Source of the DNA: Blastococcus xanthinilyticus
GTDB lineage: Bacteria > Actinomycetota > Actinomycetes > Mycobacteriales > Geodermatophilaceae
Assembly (NCBI RefSeq): GCF_008124835.1
Contig: NZ_VNHW01000011.1
Span: 124,001-188,000, forward strand
Length of the DNA stretch: 64,000 nt
Direction: 5' to 3'
Shown here: in pieces, positions 1-7,846 of the stretch
Numbering within the stretch: the first letter of the stretch is position 1
How the letters are laid out: each line of letters opens with the position of its first letter
Notes under the pieces: generated by a model
Database searches by the model: none
Told to the model about the DNA's origin: nothing
What the model saw: the letters and a program-made list of their open reading frames with translations, nothing else
Made by a program: the position numbers and the translations under genes

Positions 1-519
1 GGGGCAGGTCGCCGACGACGCCAGCAGCACCGCGCCCGGCGGCAGCTCCCGGCAGGCCTCCTTGTGCCCGACGAACGCCTGGAACCGTTCGGGGATCCCT
101 GCCAGCAGCGGGTCGTCCCGGCCGGCGGCCGTGAGCGCCACCTCGACCGCCGACACCGGTTCGGCGTACGTGCGGTCGACGATCCCGCCCTGGTGGGTGC
201 CGAGCGTCCCGATGCCGTAGCAGGCGCCGAAGAAGGGCAGGTCCCGGTCGACCACCTCGTCCAGCAGCGCCCCGACCTCCCGCTCCACCCGCAGCTGGAC
301 CGCCGACTTCTCCTCCCGCGGGTCGCTGGAGTTGAACGGCCCGCCGCCGAGGAGGAGACCGGCGTAGTCGTCGAGGGTCAGCGACGGGAGCGGGCCGGCC
401 TCCATCCGGATCCGGTGCAGCCGGGCCTCCGGCAGCCCGGTGAAGCGCAGGAAGCCGGCGAGCTCGGCATCCGCGGCCTCGTCCTCGGCGCGGGAGGAGA
501 GCAGCAGGAACGGTCGCAC
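1..519 (-). CDS. Glutamine amidotransferase, class I type (C-terminus outside window)
   Basis: Incomplete: 173 codons are visible from a GTG start at 519 and the frame runs off the left edge. The translation carries the class I glutamine amidotransferase nucleophile elbow FFGACYGIG, with Cys as the predicted glutaminase nucleophile, and an upstream LLLGGGPFNSSD segment typical of stand-alone GMP-synthase-like amidotransferases. Such proteins hydrolyse glutamine and pass ammonia to a partner or substrate that cannot be named from sequence. The catalytic His-Glu pair would lie in the missing C-terminal part. It starts 8 nt after the stop of the quinol monooxygenase gene on the same strand, so the two probably form an operon. 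Confidence 0.85.
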   Translation of the reverse strand, partial: MRPFLLLSSRAEDEAADAELAGFLRFTGLPEARLHRIRMEAGPLPSLTLDDYAGLLLGGGPFNSSDPREEKSAVQLRVEREVGALLDEVVDRDLPFFGACYGIGTLGTHQGGIVDRTYAEPVSAVEVALTAAGRDDPLLAGIPERFQAFVGHKEACRELPPGAVLLASSATCP

Positions 520-526
520 GGGGGTG

Positions 527-853
527 TCAGCGCGGCTGGATCTCGCCCATCGGACCCCAGCCCGAGACGTCGGGGGCGTCCACGTAGATGATCTGCGGCT
601 GCGCCGAGACCAGGTCCGGCGCGAGCTCGACGAAGCGCTTGAAGGCATCGGTGCCGACGTGCGCCGCGCCGGCAGCGGCGTCGCGGAAGCCCTCGACGCA
701 GACGAAGGTGTGCGGCTCCTCGAGGCTCCGGGACCACTCGAAGAACAGCGAGCCCTCCTCGGCGTTCACCGCGCGGGCGTAGTCGGCGGCCAGTCCGGTC
801 CACTCGTCGGCGCGCTCGGGGTGGACGGGGAACTTCACGACGATGAGGATCAC
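527..853 (-). CDS. Putative quinol monooxygenase (ABM domain)
   Basis: A 108-residue single-domain protein opening with the beta strand ILIVVKFPVHPERADEW and containing SLFFEWSRSLEEPHTFVCVEGF. This is the pattern of the antibiotic biosynthesis monooxygenase (ABM/YgiN) fold, a dimeric ferredoxin-like barrel. Family members oxidise quinols or small aromatics, or act as binding proteins; the substrate here is unknown. The start is GTG at 853. No Shine-Dalgarno is visible, but GACAAT lies six bases upstream, which suggests a leaderless transcript. It probably heads a two-gene operon with the downstream amidotransferase. Confidence 0.85.
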   Translation of the reverse strand: MILIVVKFPVHPERADEWTGLAADYARAVNAEEGSLFFEWSRSLEEPHTFVCVEGFRDAAAGAAHVGTDAFKRFVELAPDLVSAQPQIIYVDAPDVSGWGPMGEIQPR

Positions 854-859
854 GGTGAC

Positions 860-865
860 ATTGTC
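860..865 (-). promoter_or_regulatory. -10 element for the quinol monooxygenase gene (leaderless)
   Basis: GACAAT on the minus strand ends six bases before the GTG start at 853, so transcription would begin at or next to the start codon. The same hexamer sits seven bases before proS. No convincing -35 was found. Confidence 0.4.
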
Positions 866-882
866 GTCCTCCGGACGACACC

Positions 883-1029
883 GCGACCACGTGCCGTTCC
901 CCAGCGGCGTGGAGCCGCTTCGTCACGGCTGCCCGGGACCCTCCGGGCCCCACTCGGCACGACCCTGCGACCACGTGCGGTGCCCAGCGGCGTGGAGCGG
1001 GTCCGTCGCGCCTGCGCGGGACTCTCCGG
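883..1029. repeat. Imperfect direct repeat, two units of about 64 bp
   Basis: Unit 1 (883-946) and unit 2 (967-1029) share GCGACCACGTGC, AGCGGCGTGGAGC, a GTC-rich middle and a CGGGAC(C/T)CTCCGG end, with one single-base indel and about a dozen substitutions. Each unit contains a CACGTG core. The copies fill most of the gap between two minus-strand genes. I see no credible coding frame here; function is unknown. Confidence 0.6.
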
Positions 1030-1111
1030 AGCCAGGCTCCGCCGCCTGGACGTCCGTCCGCACCCGTCCCGGGCTCCGGCGAACCGCCGGTCGCCAGGCC
1101 GCGCCGTCGGG

Positions 1112-1492
1112 CTACAGGGGGTCCAGCCGGCTCCGCAGCAGGCAGAACTCGTTGCCCTCGGGGTCGGCCAGGACGTGCCAGCTCTCCTCGCCGGACTGCC
1201 CGACGTCGGCCGGGACGGCGCCGAGGTCCAGGAGCCGCTGCAGCTCGGCGTCCTGGTCCCGGTCGGTCGGGTTGACGTCGATGTGCAGGCGGCGGCGTCC
1301 GGGGGTGGGGTCGGCCACCGGTCCGAAGATCAGCGTCGGCGCGGCGCCGCCGAAGCCCTCGGCCGGGCCGATCTCGATGCTGCCGTCGTCCTCCCGGCCC
1401 AGCACCCGGTAGTCGAGCACCGCCGCCCAGAAGGCGGCCAGGGACTCGGGGTCCCGGCTGTTCACGACGAGCTCGGAGAAGCGGCAGGCCAT
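1112..1492 (-). CDS. VOC-family (glyoxalase-like) protein
   Basis: A 126-residue protein whose length and motifs fit the vicinal oxygen chelate fold: SELVVNSRDPESLAAFWAAV near the N-terminus, RRRLHIDVNPTDRD in the middle and HVLADPEGNEFCLL at the C-terminus. These are the usual positions of the paired beta-alpha-beta-beta-beta modules and a metal-ligand Glu. The actinobacterial group with LADPEGNEFCLL is often annotated as glyoxalase-like, but substrates are seldom known. It diverges from the FAH gene across 55 bp and is preceded on its own strand by the 64-bp direct repeat region. Confidence 0.85.
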   Translation of the reverse strand: MACRFSELVVNSRDPESLAAFWAAVLDYRVLGREDDGSIEIGPAEGFGGAAPTLIFGPVADPTPGRRRLHIDVNPTDRDQDAELQRLLDLGAVPADVGQSGEESWHVLADPEGNEFCLLRSRLDPL

Positions 1493-1535
1493 GGGGTCAG
1501 ACGGTAGGCCGGGAGGCGGCCGGGCGCCCGGCGGC

Positions 1536-1541
1536 TAACCT
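1536..1541 (+). promoter_or_regulatory. -10 element for the FAH gene (leaderless)
   Basis: TAACCT fits the actinobacterial TANNNT consensus and ends six bases before the GTG at 1548. There is no purine-rich ribosome-binding site in the gap, so a leaderless mRNA is likely. Confidence 0.5.
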
Positions 1542-1547
1542 CGGCCC

Positions 1548-2366
1548 GTGCGCATCGTCCGTTTCGCCTCCCCCCAGGGCATGTCCTTCGGCGTCCTCGA
1601 CGGCGACGGCCAGGTCGCCCAGATCGAGGGCCACCCCTTCGGCCAGATCTCCTTCACCGGAGCGCGCTTCGCGCAGGCCGACATCCGGCTGCTCTCGCCG
1701 ATCCTGCCGAGCAAGGTGGTGTGCGTCGGCAAGAACTACGCCGACCACATCGAGGAGATGAAGGGGCTCACCGGCGACGCGCCGAAGGAGCCGCTGATCT
1801 TCCTCAAGCCGTCGACGTCGGTCATCGGCCCGGGCGACGCCATCCGCATCCCGCCGGGCAGCACCAACGTGCACCACGAGGTCGAGCTCGCCGTCGTCAT
1901 CGGCGCCCGCGGCGCCCGCAACGTCTCCCCGGAGCAGGCGCTGGGCAGCGTGTTCGGCTACACGATCGGCAACGACGTCTCCGAGCGGGACATGCAGAAG
2001 AGCGACGGGCAGTGGACCCGCGCCAAGGGGTTCGACTCGTTCTGCCCGCTGGGCCCGTGGATCGAGACGGACCTGGGCGGCATCGGCCTGGACCCCTCCG
2101 ACCTCGAGATCACCTGCGACGTCGACGGCGAGCGCCGCCAGTCCGGCCGCACCAGCCAGCTGCTCTTCGGCATCCCCGTGCTGATCTCCTACATCTCGCA
2201 GATCATGACCCTGCTGCCGGGCGACGTGGTGCTCACCGGCACCCCGGCCGGGGTCGGCCTGATCCGGCCCGGCCAGACGGTGTCGTGCAGCGTCCAGGGG
2301 CTGGGCACGCTCACCAACCCCGTGTCCGGCGCCGACGCCGTCTCGACCGTCGGCGGCGCCCGGTGA
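1548..2366 (+). CDS. Fumarylacetoacetate hydrolase (FAH) family protein
   Basis: A 272-residue protein with the FAH-domain signature [15 protein letters not shown], the metal-site segment [11 protein letters not shown] (metal-binding Glu cluster) and the C-terminal [16 protein letters not shown]. Family members cleave C-C bonds or decarboxylate or tautomerise 2-oxo acids such as oxaloacetate, acylpyruvates or hydroxyheptadienedioates with Mg2+; the substrate cannot be read from sequence. A short N-terminal domain of about 55 residues precedes the catalytic core. The gene sits directly before gltX in many actinobacteria, and here its stop overlaps the gltX GTG start (GTGA), implying translational coupling. 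Confidence 0.93.
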   Translation: MRIVRFASPQGMSFGVLDGDGQVAQIEGHPFGQISFTGARFAQADIRLLSPILPSKVVCVGKNYADHIEEMKGLTGDAPKEPLIFLKPSTSVIGPGDAIRIPPGSTNVHHEVELAVVIGARGARNVSPEQALGSVFGYTIGNDVSERDMQKSDGQWTRAKGFDSFCPLGPWIETDLGGIGLDPSDLEITCDVDGERRQSGRTSQLLFGIPVLISYISQIMTLLPGDVVLTGTPAGVGLIRPGQTVSCSVQGLGTLTNPVSGADAVSTVGGAR

Positions 2367-3874
2367 CGGCGGTCCCCGCCCCGCCGCCCGCCACGCCCGG
2401 TGCCGTGCGCACCCGCTTCTGCCCGTCGCCGACCGGGCTGGTCCACGTCGGGCTGATCCGGACGGCGCTGTTCAACTGGGCGCACGCGCGGCACTCCGGC
2501 GGCACGTTCGTCTTCCGGATCGAGGACACCGACGCCGCCCGTGACTCCGAGGAGTCCTACCGGCACCTGCTCGACAGCCTGCGCTGGCTGGGCCTGGACT
2601 GGGACGAGGGCCCGGAGGTCGGTGGGGCCCACGGGCCCTACCGGCAGTCCGAGCGGTCCGAGATCTACCGGGACGTCGCCGCCCGGCTGCTCGAGGCCGG
2701 CCACGCCTACGAGTCGTTCTCCACGAACGAGGAGGTCGACGCCCGGCGCCGGGCGTCCGGCCAGGACCCGAAGCTCGGGTACGACAACTACGACCGCACG
2801 CTCACCGAGGCGCAGAAGGCGGCCTTCCGGGACGAGGGCCGCCAGCCCGTGCTGCGGCTGCGCATGCCCGACGAGGACCTGGCCTGGACCGACCTGGTGC
2901 GCGGCGAGGTCCGGTTCGCGGCCGGGGCGGTGCCCGACTTCGTGCTGGTCCGGGGGAACGGCGCACCGCTGTACCCGTTCGTGAACCCGGTCGACGACGC
3001 CCTCATGGGCATCACCGACGTGCTCCGCGGCGAGGACCTGCTGCCCTCGACCCCCCGGCAGCTGGCCCTGTACGCGGCTCTCACCGACATCGGGGTCGCG
3101 ACCGGCACCCCGCGCTTCGGGCACCTGCCACTGGTCACCGGCGAGGGGACCAGGAAGCTCTCCAAGCGGGACCCCACGTCGAACCTCGACGTCTACCGCG
3201 AGCGCGGCTTCCTGCCCGAGGGCCTGGTCAACTACCTGGCGCTGCTCGGCTGGTCGATCGCCGAGGACCGGGACGTCTTCTCGGTCGCGGAGCTGGTCGA
3301 GGCCTTCGACGTCACGAAGGTCAACGCCAACGCGGCGCGGTTCGACCTCAAGAAGGCCGAGGCGATCAACGCCACCCACCTGCGGGCGCTCCCGGTGGAG
3401 GAGTTCACCGCCCGCGTCGTCCCGCACCTGGCCGCGGCCGGGCTGGTCGGCGAGCCGCCGACCCCCGAGCAGGAGGCGGTGCTGCGGGCGATCGCGCCGC
3501 TCGCGCAGGAGCGCATGGTGGTGCTGTCCGAGGCCGTCGGGCTGCTCGGCTTCCTCTTCGTCGACGACGTCGAGATCGAGCCCGCGGCGGCGGAGAAGCA
3601 GCTGGCCGGTGAGGCCGCCGTCGAGGTGCTGGACGCCGCGACGGCGGCGCTGCGCGACCTCCCCGAGTGGAGCACGCCGGCCATCGAGCAGGCGCTCAAG
3701 CAGTCGCTGGTCGAGGGGCTCGGCCGCAAGCCGCGGCAGGCCTTCGGACCCGTGCGGGTGGCGGTCAGCGGCCGCACGGTGTCGCCGCCGCTGTACGAGT
3801 CGATGGAGCTGCTCGGCCGGGAGCGGACACTGGCGCGCCTGGCGGCGGCCCGTGCGGTGGCCACCGCGGGATGA
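2363..3874 (+). CDS. gltX: Glutamyl-tRNA synthetase
   Basis: A 503-residue class I aminoacyl-tRNA synthetase that charges tRNA-Glu, and probably tRNA-Gln for later amidation as is usual in actinobacteria. The HIGH-type motif is in [14 protein letters not shown] (around residues 17-30) and the KMSKS-type motif is KLSKR at 265-269. IEDTD, characteristic of glutamyl enzymes, lies in the Rossmann fold. The GTG start at 2363 overlaps the FAH stop; an in-frame GTG at 2405, just before the conserved block, is an alternative start. The stop overlaps the next gene's ATG. Genes for tRNA-Gln and two tRNA-Glu lie 1.1 kb downstream. Confidence 0.97.
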   Translation: MTAVPAPPPATPGAVRTRFCPSPTGLVHVGLIRTALFNWAHARHSGGTFVFRIEDTDAARDSEESYRHLLDSLRWLGLDWDEGPEVGGAHGPYRQSERSEIYRDVAARLLEAGHAYESFSTNEEVDARRRASGQDPKLGYDNYDRTLTEAQKAAFRDEGRQPVLRLRMPDEDLAWTDLVRGEVRFAAGAVPDFVLVRGNGAPLYPFVNPVDDALMGITDVLRGEDLLPSTPRQLALYAALTDIGVATGTPRFGHLPLVTGEGTRKLSKRDPTSNLDVYRERGFLPEGLVNYLALLGWSIAEDRDVFSVAELVEAFDVTKVNANAARFDLKKAEAINATHLRALPVEEFTARVVPHLAAAGLVGEPPTPEQEAVLRAIAPLAQERMVVLSEAVGLLGFLFVDDVEIEPAAAEKQLAGEAAVEVLDAATAALRDLPEWSTPAIEQALKQSLVEGLGRKPRQAFGPVRVAVSGRTVSPPLYESMELLGRERTLARLAAARAVATAG

Positions 3875-4926
3875 GCCCGACCGGGCCCGGCGGCGGGCCG
3901 GCCGACGTCTACGCCGGGCCGCCGCCGACCCTGCGCCCGGACGCCGGGCAGTCGCCGGTCCGCCCCTGGCCGCCGGCCGACGGGGGCGCTCCGCCGCCGG
4001 TCCTCTGGCCGCCGCCGCCCGGCTCGCCGCCGCACGACGAGCCCCAGCCCTACCTGCTGGCCATGCGCGCCCGCGACTGGGCCTGGTGGCGGCCGGTGGC
4101 CGGGCTGCTGCTGCTGGCCCTGGCGGCGCTCGTGGTCGGCTCGCTGCTCGGCGTCGTCGGCATCCTCAGCGGCGTCCACGCCGACCTTTCCCTGACGGAC
4201 CCGACCGATCCGGCCGTGCTCCTGCTCACCGGCGTGGCCGTGGCGGTCGCCCTCCCGGTCGTCCGGCTGGCGTGGGCGGTGGCGCACGGCATGCGGCCGG
4301 GGTGGTCCACGTCGGTGCTGGCCCGGCTCCGCTGGCGGCTGCTGCCCCGGTTCGCCGCGTTCGCGCTGCTGGCGGTCGGGGGTGCGGGAGCCCTCGCGGC
4401 CGCCGCGGACGGGACCGCCGGGGGCGACGGGCCGGTGGCGTCCTGGGGGTGGGTGCTCGCCGTCGTCCTGCTCGTCGCCCCGGTGCAGGCGGCGGCGGAG
4501 GAGCACCTGTTCCGCGGCTACCTCAGCCAGGCGATCGCCGGCTGGATCGGCCGGCGGACCGCGGGCGCGGGGGTGGCGGCGGTCCTCACCGCCGCCCTGT
4601 TCGCCCTCGTCCACCGGCCCGACGGCCTCTCCGGCTTCCTGGCGCTCGTCGCGCTGGGCCTCGCAGCCTCGGCGGTCGTGCTGCTGACCGGCGGGCTGGA
4701 GGCCACGATCGCCCTGCACGCCGTCACAGCGGTGCTGCTGCACGCGTCGGCCGTGCTGGGGGAGGGCGGCGGCATCCCCACCGGCCCCGCGGGAGCGGCG
4801 CTGGGCCTGGCCGGCCTGGTGCTCTACGTGGCGCTGGTCGCCTGGTGGCGGCGGCGAGCGGCTCCGGAGACGCGCACGCCCGCCGTGGACCTGCGCCCGT
4901 CCGCTGAGACCGAGCCGGCGGGCTGA
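3871..4926 (+). CDS. CPBP-family intramembrane metalloprotease (CAAX/bacteriocin-processing type)
   Basis: A 351-residue protein with a 60-70 residue Pro/Gly-rich cytosolic N-terminus followed by about eight hydrophobic segments. The CPBP catalytic motif is present: EEHLFRG with Glu210-Glu211 and Arg215, then FALVH with His248 and a further ALHAV histidine near the C-terminus. The family includes Rce1-like CAAX proteases and bacteriocin self-immunity proteins; the substrate here is unknown. The ATG at 3871 overlaps the gltX stop (ATGA), so it is translated as the last gene of the FAH-gltX operon. Confidence 0.9.
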   Translation: MSPTGPGGGPADVYAGPPPTLRPDAGQSPVRPWPPADGGAPPPVLWPPPPGSPPHDEPQPYLLAMRARDWAWWRPVAGLLLLALAALVVGSLLGVVGILSGVHADLSLTDPTDPAVLLLTGVAVAVALPVVRLAWAVAHGMRPGWSTSVLARLRWRLLPRFAAFALLAVGGAGALAAAADGTAGGDGPVASWGWVLAVVLLVAPVQAAAEEHLFRGYLSQAIAGWIGRRTAGAGVAAVLTAALFALVHRPDGLSGFLALVALGLAASAVVLLTGGLEATIALHAVTAVLLHASAVLGEGGGIPTGPAGAALGLAGLVLYVALVAWWRRRAAPETRTPAVDLRPSAETEPAG

Positions 4927-4942
4927 CCCGCCGACCGGCGGG
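4927..4942 (+). terminator. Small hairpin after the CPBP gene
   Basis: CCCGCC and GGCGGG form a six-base-pair stem with loop GACC immediately after the stop codon. The stem is short and has no U-tract, so it may be a weak terminator. Confidence 0.3.
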
Positions 4943-4971
4943 TTGGTGCGACCCCCTCCCGGGGCGTCAGG

Positions 4972-4977
4972 TAGAGT
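4972..4977 (+). promoter_or_regulatory. -10 element upstream of tRNA-Gln
   Basis: TAGAGT matches TANNNT and lies 28 bases before the mature tRNA 5' end, leaving room for a short 5' leader. TTGGTG at 4943-4948 is the nearest -35-like sequence, but its 23-bp spacing is too long to be convincing. Confidence 0.4.
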
Positions 4978-5005
4978 CTCTGACGGCGCCGCGAGGTGCT
5001 ACCCA

Positions 5006-5077
5006 TGGGGTATGGGGTAATTGGCAGCCCGACGGTTTCTGGTTCCGTTAGTCTAGGTTCGAGTCCTGGTACCCCAG
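5006..5077 (+). tRNA. tRNA-Gln (CTG anticodon)
   Basis: A 72-nt cloverleaf. Acceptor strands TGGGGTA (5006-5012) and TACCCCA (5070-5076) pair perfectly, with discriminator G at 5077. The anticodon arm ACGGT-TTCTGGT-TCCGT presents CTG, with one U-U apposition closing the loop. The T-arm contains GGTTCGAGTCC. CCA is not encoded. Confidence 0.95.
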
Positions 5078-5112
5078 CGAGGAATCCTGGTTCCTCCAGC
5101 ACCACCCAGCAC

Positions 5113-5185
5113 GGCCCCGTCGTCTAGCGGCCCAGGACGCCGCCCTCTCACGGCGGTAGCGAGGGTTCGAATCCCTTCGGGGCTA
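5113..5185 (+). tRNA. tRNA-Glu (CTC anticodon), copy 1
   Basis: A 73-nt cloverleaf with acceptor strands GGCCCCG and CGGGGCT (one terminal G-U pair) and discriminator A. The anticodon arm is CCGCC-CTCTCAC-GGCGG, presenting CTC. The T-arm contains GGTTCGAATCC. CCA is not encoded. A strong hairpin follows eight bases later. Confidence 0.96.
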
Positions 5186-5192
5186 CGCGACC

Positions 5193-5224
5193 GAGAGCCC
5201 CCGGCCACCCGGCCGGGGGCTCTC
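5193..5224 (+). terminator. Terminator hairpin after tRNA-Glu copy 1
   Basis: A perfect 14-bp stem (5193-5206 with 5211-5224, beginning GAGAGCCCCCGG) with loop ACCC. It is followed by GCCGTTCCC rather than a U-run, as is usual in high-GC actinobacteria. Confidence 0.8.
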
Positions 5225-5285
5225 GCCGTTCCCGGGGACCCCCGTGACGTCCACGGCCGCGGGCGTGGCAAAATGCTGCACGCAC

Positions 5286-5358
5286 GGCCCCGTCGTCTAG
5301 CGGCCCAGGACGCCGCCCTCTCACGGCGGTAGCGAGGGTTCGAATCCCTTCGGGGCTA
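5286..5358 (+). tRNA. tRNA-Glu (CTC anticodon), copy 2
   Basis: Identical over all 73 bases to the copy 173 bp upstream, with the same CTC anticodon and discriminator A. The copy-1 terminator lies between them, so this copy should need its own promoter. A weak candidate pair is GTGACG at 5244-5249 and CAAAAT at 5269-5274. Confidence 0.96.
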
Positions 5359-5365
5359 CGCAACC

Positions 5366-5397
5366 GAGAGCCCCCGGCCACCTGGCCGGGGGCTCTC
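5366..5397 (+). terminator. Terminator hairpin after tRNA-Glu copy 2
   Basis: The same 14-bp stem as copy 1 (5366-5379 with 5384-5397), with loop ACCT instead of ACCC. Confidence 0.8.
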
Positions 5398-5511
5398 GCC
5401 GTTCCCGCCCCGGCCTCGTCGCGACCGCACCACCCCGGCGTCCCGGCGGTACCCGATCGGGCGTTACGGAGATCGCACGGTCCCCGGTGGCAGCGTGATC
5501 ACCGCCGGGGC

Positions 5512-5517
5512 TACGGT
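5512..5517 (+). promoter_or_regulatory. -10 element for galT
   Basis: TACGGT fits TANNNT and would start transcription near 5524. That gives a short leader containing the GGAGAGGGG ribosome-binding site at 5545-5553. No clear -35 or operator was identified. Confidence 0.35.
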
Positions 5518-5560
5518 CGGGCGGCCTTCACGCACCGTGACGGCGGAGAGGGGTCGCGCG

Positions 5561-6652
5561 GTGATCCGCACCAGTCGTCAGCTGGCCGACGGCCGGGAGA
5601 TCCTGTACTACGACGACGACCGCCACCCGGCGCCGCGCGAGGCCGAGGACGCCCGGGACCTGCCGCCGGTGGCCACCCGGTCGCAGCTGCGGTTCGACCC
5701 GCTGCTCGGCGAGTGGGTGGTCGTCGCCGCCCACCGGCAGAGCCGGACCTTCCTGCCCCCCGCGGACCAGTGCCCCCTGTGCCCGTCGCGGCCGGGGCGG
5801 CCCACCGAGGTGCCGGAGAGCGACTACCAGGTCGCGGTGTTCGAGAACCGGTTCCCCTCGCTGGCCACCGACGTGGACCGCGACGTGCCACCGGCGGCGG
5901 CGGGCAACCCGCTCGCCGAGCTGCGCCCGGGCTTCGGCCGCTGCGAGGTGGTCTGCTTCACCAGCGACCACGACCGCCAGTTCGCCGACCTGGGCCCCGA
6001 GCGGGCGAGGCTGGTCGTCGACACGTGGGCCGACCGCACGGCCGAGCTCTCCGCTCTGGACGGCGTGGCGCAGGTGTTCTGCTTCGAGAACCACGGCGAG
6101 GAGATCGGGGTGACGCTCTCGCACCCCCACGGCCAGATCTACGGCTACCCCTTCGTCCCGCCGCGGATCGAGAAGGTGCTCGCCTCCGTGCGGCGGCACC
6201 GCGCGGCCACCGGCGCCGATCTCTTCGGCGAGGTGCTCGCCGCCGAGCGCACCGGCCCCCGGGTGGTCGCGGCGAACGAGCACTGGACCGCCTTCGTGCC
6301 GGCGGCGGCCCGCTGGCCCTACGAGGTCCAGCTGTTCCCGACCCGCAAGGTGCCCGACCTCCCGGCGCTCACCGGTGCGGAGCGCGACGGGTTCGTCGCG
6401 GTGTACCTCGACGTCCTCGGCCGGTTCGCCTCCCGGTTCGACACCCCGATGCCCTACATCGCCGCCTGGAACCAGGCGCCGGTGGGCGACGGCCGCGACG
6501 ACTGGTGGCTGCACCTGCAGCTGTTCTCGCTGCGCCGCGCCCCCGGCAAGCTCAAGTACCTGGCCGGCTCCGAGTCGGGGATGGGCGCCTTCATCACCGA
6601 CACCAACCCCGAGGACGTCGCCGAGCAGCTGCGCGCGGTCGTGCTGCCGTGA
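5561..6652 (+). CDS. galT: Galactose-1-phosphate uridylyltransferase
   Basis: A 363-residue Leloir-pathway enzyme that transfers UMP from UDP-glucose to galactose-1-phosphate. The HIT-type active site HPHGQIYGYPF (His188-Pro-His190) is intact, FENHGEEIG precedes it, and the cluster CPLCPSRPG near residue 70 resembles the zinc site of GalT enzymes. I chose the GTG at 5561 because a strong Shine-Dalgarno, GGAGAGGGG, lies eight bases before it; an in-frame GTG at 5495 lacks one. The stop overlaps the galK start. Confidence 0.95.
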   Translation: MIRTSRQLADGREILYYDDDRHPAPREAEDARDLPPVATRSQLRFDPLLGEWVVVAAHRQSRTFLPPADQCPLCPSRPGRPTEVPESDYQVAVFENRFPSLATDVDRDVPPAAAGNPLAELRPGFGRCEVVCFTSDHDRQFADLGPERARLVVDTWADRTAELSALDGVAQVFCFENHGEEIGVTLSHPHGQIYGYPFVPPRIEKVLASVRRHRAATGADLFGEVLAAERTGPRVVAANEHWTAFVPAAARWPYEVQLFPTRKVPDLPALTGAERDGFVAVYLDVLGRFASRFDTPMPYIAAWNQAPVGDGRDDWWLHLQLFSLRRAPGKLKYLAGSESGMGAFITDTNPEDVAEQLRAVVLP

Positions 6653-7818
6653 CCGCCGCCGAGGACCCGGCGCGCCGGGCGAGCGAGGCCTTCGCCGCCC
6701 GCTTCGGGAGCCGGCCCGACGGCGTCTGGGCCGCCCCCGGCCGGGTCAACGTGATCGGGGAGCACACCGACTACAACGGTGGCTGGGTGCTGCCGGTCGC
6801 CCTGCCGCACACCACGCGGGCGGCCGTTGCCCGGCGGGACGACGGACTGCTCGTGCTCGCCTCGGCGCAGCACCCCGACGCCGACGCCGAGATCGCGGTG
6901 GCCGACCTGCGGCCCGGCCGGCCCGGGGGATGGGCGGGTTACCCGGCGGGCGTCGTGCACGCGCTGGCCGACCGGGCGGCCGGGGGTCTGAGCGTGCTGG
7001 TCGACGGCGACGTCCCCGCCGGCGCCGGGCTGTCCTCGTCGGCCGCGCTGTCGTGCTCGGTCGCCCTGGCGGTGCGCGACCTGCTGGAGCTGGACCTCGA
7101 TGCCGACGACCTGGTCGACGTCGCCCGGCGGGCCGAGAACGACTTCGTGGGCGCGCCGACGGGGGTCCTCGACCAGGCCGCGGCGATCCTCTGCACCGCC
7201 GGCCACGCGCTCTTCCTGGACACCCGCGACGGCACCCGCGAGCAGGTGCCGTTCGACCTGGCCGGGGCGGGGCTGGCGCTGCTCGTCCTCGACACGGGCA
7301 CCACCCACGACCACGCCGAGGGCGGCTACGGCGACCGGCGCCGAGAGTGCGAGGAGGCCGCCCGGCGCCTGGGCGTGGACCTGCTGCGCGAGATCGACGA
7401 CGTCGCCGCGCTGGAGCCGCTCGCCGACGGCACGGCCGACGGCGAGCTGCTGGCGCGGCGCGCCCGGCACGTGGTCACCGAGGACGCCCGGGTGCTCGAG
7501 GTGGTCGCTGCGCTGCGGGGGGACGCCGACCCGCGGGCGATGGGCCCGGTGCTCACCGCCGGGCACTCCTCGCTGCGCGACGACTTCGAGGTGTCGGTGC
7601 CGCTGCTCGACGCCACCGTGGAGGCGGCGGTGGCAGCCGGCGCCCACGGCGCCCGGATGGTCGGTGGCGGGTTCGGCGGCAGCGCCGTGGCGCTGATCGA
7701 GGCGGGCGCCGCCGACGACGTCACCGCCGCCGTCACCGAGCGCTTCGCCCGCGAGGGGCACCCCGCCCCGCGCAGCTTCGTCGTGGTGCCCGCAGCGGGC
7801 GCGCGTCGGCTGGCCTGA
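6649..7818 (+). CDS. galK: Galactokinase
   Basis: A 389-residue GHMP kinase that phosphorylates galactose with ATP. The galactokinase signature GRVNVIGEHTDYNGG lies around residues 30-44, the ATP-binding GHMP motif PAGAGLSSSAA around 122-133, and the C-terminal glycine-rich motif ARMVGGGFGGSA is present. The GTG at 6649 overlaps the galT stop (GTGA). The downstream symporter gene, with its own ribosome-binding site, likely supplies the sugar. Confidence 0.95.
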   Translation: MTAAEDPARRASEAFAARFGSRPDGVWAAPGRVNVIGEHTDYNGGWVLPVALPHTTRAAVARRDDGLLVLASAQHPDADAEIAVADLRPGRPGGWAGYPAGVVHALADRAAGGLSVLVDGDVPAGAGLSSSAALSCSVALAVRDLLELDLDADDLVDVARRAENDFVGAPTGVLDQAAAILCTAGHALFLDTRDGTREQVPFDLAGAGLALLVLDTGTTHDHAEGGYGDRRRECEEAARRLGVDLLREIDDVAALEPLADGTADGELLARRARHVVTEDARVLEVVAALRGDADPRAMGPVLTAGHSSLRDDFEVSVPLLDATVEAAVAAGAHGARMVGGGFGGSAVALIEAGAADDVTAAVTERFAREGHPAPRSFVVVPAAGARRLA

Positions 7819-7846
7819 CCCTGATCCCGGAAAGCAGAGGACACCC

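Larger units (their letters stand above)
5109..5407 (+). repeat. Tandem duplication of a tRNA-Glu-terminator cassette
   Basis: Copy 1 (5109-5234) and copy 2 (5282-5407) are 126 bp each, offset by 173 bp. They differ at two positions, one just after the tRNA and one in the terminator loop (ACCC versus ACCT). The tRNA part is identical in both. The 47 bp between copies is unique and could hold a promoter for copy 2. Confidence 0.85.
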
